In this document: positions 17,391 through 25,027 of the stretch, piece after piece | How the letters are laid out: each line of letters starts with the position of its first letter | Position numbering within the stretch: the first letter of the stretch is position 1 | Source: DASTCZ01 sp035308165 | Lineage (GTDB): Bacteria > Acidobacteriota > Terriglobia > Acidiferrales > UBA7541 | Direction of reading: 5' to 3' | NCBI GenBank assembly: GCA_035308165.1 | Contig: DATGHC010000002.1 | Coordinates: 70,310-134,309 of the forward strand | DNA: 64,000 bases | Translations under genes and position numbers: made by a program | Notes under the pieces: model-generated | Told to the model about the DNA's origin: nothing | What the model saw: the letters and a program-made list of their open reading frames with translations, nothing else | Databases searched by the model: none

Positions 17391-18680
17391 ATGCCGAGGC
17401 TGGCCGTGAGCGAACATTATCAATTGCGATGCCGGGAGTGCGGGCGCGCGTGGGGAAATATTCCGCGGTCGTATTGCGAGGAATGTCTTTCACCGTTGGA
17501 GGTGGCCTACGACTACGCGGCGCTGAAGGGGCGCGTAACGCGCGAGAGCATTGCGGCGCGAGCAGGAAATTTGTGGCGCTATGCGGAGTTGTTGCCTCTG
17601 CCGGAAGGATTTCGCTCCGACTTGCCGGTGGGATTCACGCCGCTGGTGCGCGCGAATCGCCTGGCGAAGCAGTTGGGCGCGGGCGAGCTTTACGTGAAGA
17701 ACGACGCGGTTTGTTTTCCCTCACTTTCGTTCAAGGACCGCGTGGTGGCCGTGGCGCTGACGGCGGCGCGGCGATTTGGATTTGAGGTGGTGAGCTGCTC
17801 GTCCACAGGCAACCTGGCCAACGCCGTGGCGGCGCAAGCGGCGCGCGAAGGATTTCAGGCATGCATCTTCGTGCCCGCGGATTTGGAAGCGGCAAAAATT
17901 TTGAACACGCAGGTTTATGGCGCGCGGCTGGTGCGCATCGCGGGGAACTACGATCAGGTCAACCGGCTATGCTCGCAGATCGCGGATTCCTATCCGTGGG
18001 GATTCGTGAATGTGAATTTGCGGCCGTACTACGCGGAGGGATCGAAAACCGTGGGTTTCGAAATTGCCGAGCAGCTTGGGTGGCGCCTGCCGGACAACGT
18101 GGTGGTGCCCATGGCCGGCGGGGCGCTGATTGGAAAAATTATCAAAGCGTTCCGCGAGTTGACCGAGCTGGGGTTAGTGGAAGCCAAGGGGGTGAAATTT
18201 TTCGGGGCGCAGGCGACCGGGTGCTCGCCGATTTCCGACGCGGTGAAAAATGGGAAGGCGGAGTTCGATCCGCAGAAACCGAACACCATCGCGCGATCAC
18301 TGGCAATTGGGAACCCCGCCGATGGAAATTACGCGAGCGCGGCGATTTTGAAAAGCGGCGGATGGGCGGAAGACGTGAGCGACGCGGAAATTGTGGAGGC
18401 CATCGAGCTGCTGGCGCAAAGCGAAGGGGTTTTTGGCGAGACGGCGGGCGGGGTGACGGTTGGCGTCACACGGAAATTGATTGAGCAGGGGCGCATTACG
18501 CCTAACGAAACGACGGTCATCTGCAATACGGGAAATGGCCTGAAAACGACGGACGCGCTTGCGGGGCGGTTCGAGTTGAATGAGCCGATTCCTCCGCGGC
18601 TGGCCGATTTCGAGAACGCGATGGCGGGGGCGTTCACTTCTGCAACAGCCGCGGGCAAGCATGCCGTGGCGGGGAGGTGA
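17391..18680 (+). CDS. thrC: Threonine synthase family PLP enzyme (ThrC-like; possible O-phosphohomoserine-dependent homocysteine synthase)
   Basis: A 429-residue fold-type II PLP enzyme of the threonine synthase family. It opens with a zinc ribbon (C14, C17, C29, C32). The PLP-binding Lys is K115 in FPSLSFKDRVV, the phosphate/substrate loop is CSSTGNLANA (about 136-145), and a PMAGGALIG loop follows. Classical ThrC has NPTGSFKDR before the Lys; here the segment is CFPSLSFKDR, which I associate with the ThrC variants encoded next to MoaD/ThiS-like carriers in actinobacteria. Given the SAM riboswitch upstream and the CysO-like domain in the next gene, it may convert O-phosphohomoserine to homocysteine instead of threonine. 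The start could also be the GTG at 17406, which has GAGG 8 nt upstream. Confidence 0.88.
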   Translation: MPRLAVSEHYQLRCRECGRAWGNIPRSYCEECLSPLEVAYDYAALKGRVTRESIAARAGNLWRYAELLPLPEGFRSDLPVGFTPLVRANRLAKQLGAGELYVKNDAVCFPSLSFKDRVVAVALTAARRFGFEVVSCSSTGNLANAVAAQAAREGFQACIFVPADLEAAKILNTQVYGARLVRIAGNYDQVNRLCSQIADSYPWGFVNVNLRPYYAEGSKTVGFEIAEQLGWRLPDNVVVPMAGGALIGKIIKAFRELTELGLVEAKGVKFFGAQATGCSPISDAVKNGKAEFDPQKPNTIARSLAIGNPADGNYASAAILKSGGWAEDVSDAEIVEAIELLAQSEGVFGETAGGVTVGVTRKLIEQGRITPNETTVICNTGNGLKTTDALAGRFELNEPIPPRLADFENAMAGAFTSATAAGKHAVAGR

Positions 18681-18683
18681 GCG

Positions 18684-19982
18684 ATGCCGGTCACTGTCCA
18701 CATTCCCACGGCGCTGCGCAAATTCACAGGCGGCGCTCAGACCGCGCAACTGATTGCGGCGGCGTTGCCGGACATGCTCGACCAGCTCGGAGCGCAATTT
18801 CCGGATATTTCTCGGCACATTCGCGATGATCGCGGCGAAGTGCGCCGCTTCGTAAACATTTATGTGAATGATGAGGACATTCGCTTCCTCGGCGGGGCCG
18901 CGTACAGATTCCGCGATGGCGATGTGGTTCTGCTGGTGCCTTCCATCGCGGGCGGCGCAACTTCGGTCAGCGCGGCTGCAGACACGTCGTGGGTGGCGGC
19001 TTCGGCGCCCGCGAGTTCGGCCAATCTGGGCTGCGCGTTTGATTGCGCGGCGATTGCGATGAATTTGCGGCTGCGCGCGCGAGCGTTGCTTACGTCCGAT
19101 GCAGGATTTGTCGTGAGCTACCGGGGGCCGAACGCGGACCGCGTGCCCAACGACGCGTCCAATCTGGTGACACAAGGGATGATGCGATTCGCCGCGGCGA
19201 AGGACGCAAGAATTTCCAGCGCGCGCGTGGAGATTGAAAGTGAGATTCCCGTCGGAGTGGGGCTGGGGTCGAGCGCCGCGGCAACGATTTGCGGGTTGTT
19301 GCTGGGCTCGGCGTTGCTGGACGTAACTGCGGACCGTGAAGAAATTCTGGCGCTGGCAGCGGAGATGGAAGGCCATCCCGACAATGCCGCCGCCTGCTGC
19401 CACGGCGGATTGGTGTTCGCCGCCAGCCAGGAGAGCGGGGGCGTGATTTTCGCGCGGACGCTGCTACCGCCGGAGTTGCGGATGCTGGTGATCGTGCCAG
19501 CCACCGCGATGCTCACGCGCGCCTCGCGCGCAGTGTTGCCGCAAGAATATTCGCGCGCGGACGTGGTCCACAATTTGCAGCGTGCGAGTCTGCTTGCGGC
19601 GCGATGTTTTTCGGGCGTCGGCGTGTTAGACGCGCTGCAACAGGAATTTTTCCGCGACAGATTGCACCAGCCCTATCGCGTGCCTGCGGTGCCAGGGCTG
19701 GCGGAGTGTCTCGAGGTGCGTCACCCGGGATTGCTTGGCGTGTATCTGAGCGGATCGGGATCAGCGGCGCTCGCATTTGTTCGCGCACACGATGAAGAGA
19801 TCGCCGGGCTGCTTGTGGAGCCGCTGGCCGCGCGCGGAGCAAATCCCACTGTACTTTGCTTGCGACAGGACGAGCACGGCGCGCAACTCGAATCTATCGG
19901 GGGAATTCACGCCGCGCCGGCTCAACACGAACTCTTCGCGCGCGCGGCGGCGGCTTCGGAGGATGTGCAATGCAGGTCTTGA
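18684..19982 (+). CDS. thrB: CysO/MoaD-like sulfur carrier fused to homoserine kinase
   Basis: One uninterrupted frame encodes two domains. Residues 1-91 are a ubiquitin-like sulfur carrier very close in pattern to mycobacterial CysO (RFVNIYVNDEDIRFLGG) and ending in the diagnostic Gly-Gly at 90-91. After a linker of about 12 residues, residues 104-420 are a GHMP-family homoserine kinase: PASSANLGCAFD (109-120), the ATP loop PVGVGLGSSAAAT (189-201) and a C-terminal YLSGSGSAALAF loop. The kinase makes O-phosphohomoserine. A GTG at 18993 codes for V104, exactly where free ThrB proteins begin, so a separate kinase could also be made. GGGGAGGTGA precedes the ATG and the gap to the thrC-like stop is 3 bp. 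The frame overlaps the next gene by 13 bp. Confidence 0.88.
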   Translation: MPVTVHIPTALRKFTGGAQTAQLIAAALPDMLDQLGAQFPDISRHIRDDRGEVRRFVNIYVNDEDIRFLGGAAYRFRDGDVVLLVPSIAGGATSVSAAADTSWVAASAPASSANLGCAFDCAAIAMNLRLRARALLTSDAGFVVSYRGPNADRVPNDASNLVTQGMMRFAAAKDARISSARVEIESEIPVGVGLGSSAAATICGLLLGSALLDVTADREEILALAAEMEGHPDNAAACCHGGLVFAASQESGGVIFARTLLPPELRMLVIVPATAMLTRASRAVLPQEYSRADVVHNLQRASLLAARCFSGVGVLDALQQEFFRDRLHQPYRVPAVPGLAECLEVRHPGLLGVYLSGSGSAALAFVRAHDEEIAGLLVEPLAARGANPTVLCLRQDEHGAQLESIGGIHAAPAQHELFARAAAASEDVQCRS

Positions 19983-20971
19983 AGTTTGGCGGGTCATCGC
20001 TGGCAGACGCAGCGGCGATAGTTCAAGTCGCGCGCCTGGTGCGCGAGCTTGCGGCCGATGAGCAGACCGTGGTGGTGTGCTCTGCGTGCGCGGGTGTCAC
20101 GAACCGGCTTGTGCGCCTCACCGAGTTGGCGCGCGATGGCGTCTCGGCGCGCGAGATTCAAGAGGCTTGGGGGATTCGGGCACGTCACCGCGCATTGCTT
20201 GCCGCGCTGGAATTGAGCGCGGTTGAGAAAGGAGTGGTCCGCGGGGACCCGACAATCGAGTGTCCCGAAGATCAGGAAATTTGGAGCGATCTGGAAAATC
20301 TCGGCGCGTATTTCCGGTCATTGGCTTTCGAAACGAGAACCGAAGACAAGGATGCATCCTGGGTCGATGCCGTACTTTCTTACGGGGAATGCGCCAGCGC
20401 GCGATTGGTCGCGTGCGCGCTGCGGTGGCAAGGTGTTCCGGCTGCGGCGGTCGACGCATCGCGATTCATCGTTACCGACGAACAATTTCAGAATGCCACG
20501 CCCATATGGGATGAAACTCGCCTGCGAGCCAGAGAAATTCTGATTCCATTTATGGAAAAGGGCGTCGTGCCCGTCGTCACCGGGTTTATTGGGGCGACGG
20601 CGGAGGGAGAAGTGACCACGCTGGGACGCAACAGCTCCGATTTTTCCGCCGCGATTGTGGCCGACGCGTTGGACGCTGATGAAGTTTGCCTATGGACCGA
20701 CGTGGACGGTATCTACGATCGCGACCCTCGCTCTACCGATAAAAAGGATAGCGGGGAATTCACACTGCTGACCGAGTTGAGCTATGACGAAGCGCTGGAC
20801 TTGGCGGAACGCGGCGCGAAGGTACTTCACCCCAGGACCATCGAACCTTTGCGGAAGAAAAATATTGCTCTGCGCATCCGCAACACGTTTCGGCCCGAAC
20901 ATCCCGGTACGCGCATCGGCCCCGCCTCACGGAATGAAGTCAGGAGCGAATTGCGGAGAGCCGCCCGATGA
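19970..20971 (+). CDS. lysC: Aspartate kinase, catalytic domain only (no ACT domains)
   Basis: Phosphorylates aspartate, the entry step to the aspartate family of amino acids. The protein has 333 residues from the ATG at 19970, which follows a GGAGG element by 7 nt inside the previous gene. Motifs are KFGGSS (5-10), the nucleotide loop TTLGRNSSDFSAA (about 220-232), LWTDVDGIYDRDP and KVLHPRTIEP. It stops shortly after the catalytic domain (NTFRPEHPGTRIGP), whereas typical aspartate kinases (400-450 residues) carry two ACT domains for feedback by lysine or threonine. It therefore probably escapes allosteric control, leaving the SAM riboswitch as the main regulator. It overlaps the start of asd (ATGA). 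Confidence 0.88.
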   Translation: MQVLKFGGSSLADAAAIVQVARLVRELAADEQTVVVCSACAGVTNRLVRLTELARDGVSAREIQEAWGIRARHRALLAALELSAVEKGVVRGDPTIECPEDQEIWSDLENLGAYFRSLAFETRTEDKDASWVDAVLSYGECASARLVACALRWQGVPAAAVDASRFIVTDEQFQNATPIWDETRLRAREILIPFMEKGVVPVVTGFIGATAEGEVTTLGRNSSDFSAAIVADALDADEVCLWTDVDGIYDRDPRSTDKKDSGEFTLLTELSYDEALDLAERGAKVLHPRTIEPLRKKNIALRIRNTFRPEHPGTRIGPASRNEVRSELRRAAR

Positions 20972-22110
20972 AGACTTTCCGCGTGGGCGTGTTGGGGGCA
21001 ACGGGTACGGTCGGCCAGCAAATCATTCGTCGCCTGCGCGCGCACCCGTGGTTTCGGGTGACGGCGCTGGCGGCTTCGGAGCGCTCCGCGGGGAAGCGCT
21101 ACGCGGAAATTGCGCGGTGACGGATTGCCGAGCCGATGCCCCTTGAAATCGGCGAATTGCGCGTGCAACCTCTCGAAGCCAATCTGGATTGCGATTTTTG
21201 TCTTTCTGCGCTCGATTCCACGGTGGCGGGCCCAGTGGAGGAGGCGTTTGCGCGTGCGGGATATGCGGTGATCAGCAACTGCAGCAATCACCGGATGGCG
21301 CCGGACGTGCCGCTGCTGGTGCCTGAAGTGAATCCGGAACACCGCGCGCTGCTGGATGTGCAGCGGGAGCGGCGCGGCTACACATCGGGATTCATCGTCA
21401 CGAATCCGAATTGTTCGGCGGCGGGGCTGGTGGTTGCGCTCAAGCCGATTCATGATGCGTTTGGAATCGAAGCGTTATCCGTCGTTACCATGCAGGCGCT
21501 TTCCGGTGCAGGCTATCCCGGCGTTGCCTCCCTCGACGCGGCGGACAACGTGATCCCGTACATTTCCGGCGAAGAGGAAAAATTGGAGGTCGAGCCGCGA
21601 AAAATTTTGGGGACGTTGCGCGATGGAGCCATTGTGCCTGCAGAAATACGCATCAGCGCTCAGTGCCACCGTGTGCCGGTGATTGACGGGCATATGGAAG
21701 CTGTGTCACTGAAGCTGCGGCGCAAAGCGTCGCCCGCGGATATTGTCGCAGCGCTTCGCGAATTTGCCGGCGAGCCGCAACGCCTCAATTTGCCGTCCGC
21801 GCCCGCACGGCCCATAGAAGTTCGTGAAGAGCCAGATCGTCCGCAAACGAGGCTCGACCGCGATGCGGGTGGCGGCATGGCTGTAAGCGTAGGCCGCGTG
21901 CGCGAATGCAATGTGATGGATATTCGGCTGGTGCTGCTATCGCACAACTTAGTTCGCGGCGCCGCGGGTGCGGCCATTTTGAATGCGGAGTTGCTCGCTG
22001 AAACTGGATATATCGCCGCGCGCGAGTCACGTGGGCCCGCAATCATTCCAGGGTTAAAACCGTTGCATGATTCACGTTTTAAGGGCGGAGCTGAAGCTCC
22101 GACCCCCTAA
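20968..22110 (+). pseudogene. asd: Aspartate-semialdehyde dehydrogenase interrupted by in-frame TGA
   Basis: Codons 1-50 encode the NADP-binding start of an archaeal/fungal-type ASADH (VGVLGATGTVGQQ, ALAASERSAGKRY). Codon 51 is TGA (21118-21120), and the same frame then continues as RIAEPMPLEIGELRV and on to the end. The catalytic Cys is C149 in TNPNCS, and SGAGYPGV and the DGH motif are intact. Homologues such as the Methanocaldococcus enzyme have Trp at the position of the TGA, so a single TGG to TGA change explains the break. Apart from the TGA there is no decay. The possibilities are a sequencing error, stop-codon readthrough (the following base is C, a leaky context) or a recent pseudogene. 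The last ~20 residues are read from a palindromic repeat. The ATG overlaps the lysC stop. Confidence 0.85.
22085..22105. repeat. Palindromic element at the end of asd
   Basis: CGGAGC-TGAA-GCTCCG is a perfect 6-bp stem with a 4-nt loop, followed by ACCCCC. It overlaps the last codons of the asd frame, which suggests the element inserted there or that the natural stop has been displaced. A related GC-rich hairpin (GGGCGG/CCGCCC) is found at 40442-40462. Such short palindromes are often dispersed in acidobacterial intergenic regions. Confidence 0.5.
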
Positions 22111-22277
22111 GGAACTTCGCCTCTCGTAAGAACCGCGGGATGAATTGTTGTCTCGTGACTCCAGGCACCTCCAGCGTCAGATTTTGACGCATTCCCTGCA
22201 AATGCTTGCACTTGCCCGCGCGGCAGACTATTCTCCCCGCCGGATTACATTCAATCTCGACCACCGGAGATTTGACC

Positions 22278-23786
22278 ATGCGCAAATTGCTTCGCAGTCT
22301 TGCAGCCATCTCCCTTCTTACGTTTGCATTCTCCTGGCAAGCAAGGGGACAGATGGGATCTGCGCAAGAAGCAGGGCAACGGGGAGGCCAGCAAGGCAGT
22401 GCGCAGCAGGCGCAAGGCGCAGGCGGCCGCGGCGCGGCGTTGCGTCAATATATCAAGACCGATGCTCCATTGATTGCGCTGACGCATGTGAAGGTGATTG
22501 ACGGCACTGGGGCGGCGGCGCGCGACGATCAGACGATTGTGCTGAGTGGGGGAAAAATCTCATGGATGGGCAGCGCGTCAAAAGCGAACATTCCATCCGG
22601 TGCGCAGGTGATGGACTTAACTGGCTACTCGGTGATGCCCGGCATGGTCGGGATGCACGAGCACATGTTTTATCCGGCGGGCGGACAGTACAACGAACTT
22701 ACCGTGACTGCTCCTCGACTTTATCTCGCTTGCGGCGTGACTACTGCGCGCACCACGGGAAGCCTCGATACCTATACGGACCTGAATCTCAAGACCATGA
22801 TTGATGACGGAAGGATGATTGGGCCAAAGCTTAATGTGACCGGTCCGTACCTCGAAGGCCCGCCGGGCACCGGCGTGCAAATGCACATCCTTTCCAACGC
22901 GGACGAAGCGCGGCAGTTGGTGGACTACTGGGCCGGGCTCGGCGCGGGATCGTTCAAAGCGTATATGCACATCACGCGCGCGGAGCTTTCCGCGGCGGTC
23001 ACCGCGGCGCACGCCCACGGGGTCAAGCTTACCGGGCATCTTTGCTCGATTGGATTCCGGGAGGCGGCGGCGCTGGGCATTGACAATCTGGAACACGGAT
23101 TGGTGGTGGACACGGAATTCGTTCCTGGAAAGCAGCCGGATGTGTGTACACCGCAAGCCACGACGTTCGCCACGATTGCGAAAATGGATGTGGAAGGTCC
23201 GGAAATCCAGCAAACGATTCGCGATTTGGTGGCGCACCACGTGGCGGTGACCTCCACGCTTCCCGTCTTTGAAACGTTTGTGCCCAATCGTCCGCCGATG
23301 GCCTGGATGCGGCGCCCGCTGGATGCCTTGTTGCCGCAGGAAAGCGTTTCCTATCTCGAGGGGCGTGCTCGCAACGCGGCGCAAGCCGACACGCCATGGA
23401 ATACTTTGCTGAAAATGGAAATGCAGTTTGAGCACGACTTCGTGAAAGCGGGTGGCGTGCTGCTCGCGGGAGTGGACCCCACCGGAGGAGGGGGCGATTT
23501 GCCCGGGTTCGGCGATCAGCGAGAAGTGGAGCTGCTGGTGGAAGCGGGATTCGCTCCGTTGGAAGCGATTCATATTGCCACGGCCAATGGCGCTGAATTC
23601 CTGGGACTTTCCGGACAAACCGGAACGATTGGGGAGGGAAAGGCCGCGGACCTATTGGTGATTCACGGCGATCCTTCGGCGCAAATTGCGGATATCGAGA
23701 AGGTGGAAATCGTTTTCAAGGATGGAGTGGGGTACGACTCGGTGAAATTGATTGATTCGGTCAGAGGAACGGTTGGGCTGCACTAA
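22278..23786 (+). CDS. Exported amidohydrolase (imidazolonepropionase-like)
   Basis: I start this gene at the ATG at 22278: a clear signal peptide (MRKLLRSLAAISLLTFAFSWQARG) begins there and CCGGAGA lies 8-14 nt upstream. The mature protein has a Gln/Gly-rich linker, then a metal-dependent hydrolase fold: the entry strand (LTHVKVIDGTGAAARDDQTI), the metal motif HEH in MVGMHEHMFY, a later His in GVKLTGHLCS and another in LEHGLVV, and a C-terminal GEGKAADLLVIHGDP typical of composite amidohydrolases. The substrate is unknown; relatives act on cyclic amides or dipeptides. It follows asd by 167 bp and is probably a separate unit. Confidence 0.87.
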   Translation: MRKLLRSLAAISLLTFAFSWQARGQMGSAQEAGQRGGQQGSAQQAQGAGGRGAALRQYIKTDAPLIALTHVKVIDGTGAAARDDQTIVLSGGKISWMGSASKANIPSGAQVMDLTGYSVMPGMVGMHEHMFYPAGGQYNELTVTAPRLYLACGVTTARTTGSLDTYTDLNLKTMIDDGRMIGPKLNVTGPYLEGPPGTGVQMHILSNADEARQLVDYWAGLGAGSFKAYMHITRAELSAAVTAAHAHGVKLTGHLCSIGFREAAALGIDNLEHGLVVDTEFVPGKQPDVCTPQATTFATIAKMDVEGPEIQQTIRDLVAHHVAVTSTLPVFETFVPNRPPMAWMRRPLDALLPQESVSYLEGRARNAAQADTPWNTLLKMEMQFEHDFVKAGGVLLAGVDPTGGGGDLPGFGDQREVELLVEAGFAPLEAIHIATANGAEFLGLSGQTGTIGEGKAADLLVIHGDPSAQIADIEKVEIVFKDGVGYDSVKLIDSVRGTVGLH

Positions 23787-23812
23787 ATATATTTGCGCTG
23801 AAGGAATCTTTC

Positions 23813-25009
23813 TTAAATTTTGACGTCCGTCTCGACGGGCGCATCATAATCCACGCCCTCCACTTCAAATCCGAATAAAGAGCGGAACTCCCGCTGAAAC
23901 TCATTGTAAGCAGTGATCTCGCGCAAATTCTCCGTGGTCACTTGCGGCCAGAGGCGCGTAATGTCCGACTGAACGTCGGCGCGCATCTCGCGGTCATCGA
24001 GCCGGATGCGGCCAGCATCATCGGTTTTGATGTTTGCGCCCTCGGAAAGATAATCGAAAAACAGACGGCGCATTTGTTCGATAGGGCCCTCGTCCAAGCG
24101 GCGGGCGCGCAAAGCGGGCGGGAGCAAACTCAGATAGAGCGGCACTACGGGGATTGCCGAGGAAGCCTGGGTGACAACCGCCTTATTCACCGACACCCAG
24201 GCGCGACCGCCCAGCTTCGCATTCAGCTTTGAATTAATCCGCTTTGCCGCGGCATCCACGTCTTTTTTCGCCTGGCCAATGGTGCCGTCGCGATAGATCG
24301 GCCAGGTCACTGCAGGGCCAATGTAGGAATAGGCCAGAGTGCGCGCGCCGGGGGCCAGCAGACCCTCCGCAAGCAACGCGTCCGTCCACATTTCCCAATC
24401 CTCGCCGCCCATCACGGCTACCGTGTCTGCAATCTCTTTTACGGTGGCAGGCTCAAGCGTGACGGGAACCACTTTGCCGATGTCCAGATCAATGGTCTTG
24501 TTCGTGAAGGCCTGGCCGACCGGTTTCAGCACGGAATTGAACACCTCGCCGGTGCGCGGATGAACGCGGCGCGGAGAGGCGAGGCTGTAAATAACCAGAT
24601 CGACCGGCGCCATTTCGCGGCGGATAATCTCAGTGGCCTGTTGCTTGGCCCCGTCGGAGAAGGCGTCGACATTCAGGCTGGCGGCAAACAAATTGTCGCG
24701 CCGCGCGAATTCATGGAATGCCGCGCTGTTGTAATAGCCCGCGGAAGCGGTCTTCGCGCCTTCGGGCGGGCGCTCAAAAAATATACCCAGCGTGCGCGCG
24801 CCGAATCCCCAGGCGGCGGCAATGCGCGAGGCCAGCCCATAGCCCGTGGATGCGCCGATGACCACCACATTTCCGAGCCCGGTGCGTGGAGATTGCGTTT
24901 GAGAAGTGATAGCCGCGATCTGCCGGACGACATTCTGACGGCAGCCTTCCGGGTGCGCATTGACGCAGATAAATCCGCGCGACTTTCGCTTGATGATTTG
25001 CTCGGGCAT
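23813..25009 (-). CDS. fabV: Trans-2-enoyl-CoA / enoyl-ACP reductase FabV
   Basis: FabV catalyses the NADH-dependent reduction of trans-2-enoyl-ACP or -CoA, the last step of a fatty acid elongation cycle. The 398 residues match the family length of about 400. Diagnostic segments are the N-terminal RGFICVNAHPEGC, the nucleotide loop VVVIGASTGYGLASRIA, the LVIYSLASPRR stretch, and the active-site Y-x8-K in TWPIYRDGTIGQAKK. FabV is distinct from FabI in length and in its Y-x8-K spacing, and FabV enzymes are known to tolerate triclosan. It is convergent with the amidohydrolase gene, and 18 bp separate it from the phosphoesterase gene upstream on its own strand, so the two may be co-transcribed. 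Confidence 0.94.
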   Translation of the reverse strand: MPEQIIKRKSRGFICVNAHPEGCRQNVVRQIAAITSQTQSPRTGLGNVVVIGASTGYGLASRIAAAWGFGARTLGIFFERPPEGAKTASAGYYNSAAFHEFARRDNLFAASLNVDAFSDGAKQQATEIIRREMAPVDLVIYSLASPRRVHPRTGEVFNSVLKPVGQAFTNKTIDLDIGKVVPVTLEPATVKEIADTVAVMGGEDWEMWTDALLAEGLLAPGARTLAYSYIGPAVTWPIYRDGTIGQAKKDVDAAAKRINSKLNAKLGGRAWVSVNKAVVTQASSAIPVVPLYLSLLPPALRARRLDEGPIEQMRRLFFDYLSEGANIKTDDAGRIRLDDREMRADVQSDITRLWPQVTTENLREITAYNEFQREFRSLFGFEVEGVDYDAPVETDVKI

Positions 25010-25027
25010 TTCGCTGGGTAGGCTACG

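Noticed and set aside
21118..21120. Genome-wide use of TGA for tryptophan
   Set aside because: Many genes here end in TGA (for example the thrC-like, thrB and lysC genes), so the code is standard.
21118..21120. Selenocysteine at the asd TGA
   Set aside because: Homologues have Trp, not Cys, at this position, and no obvious SECIS-like hairpin follows.
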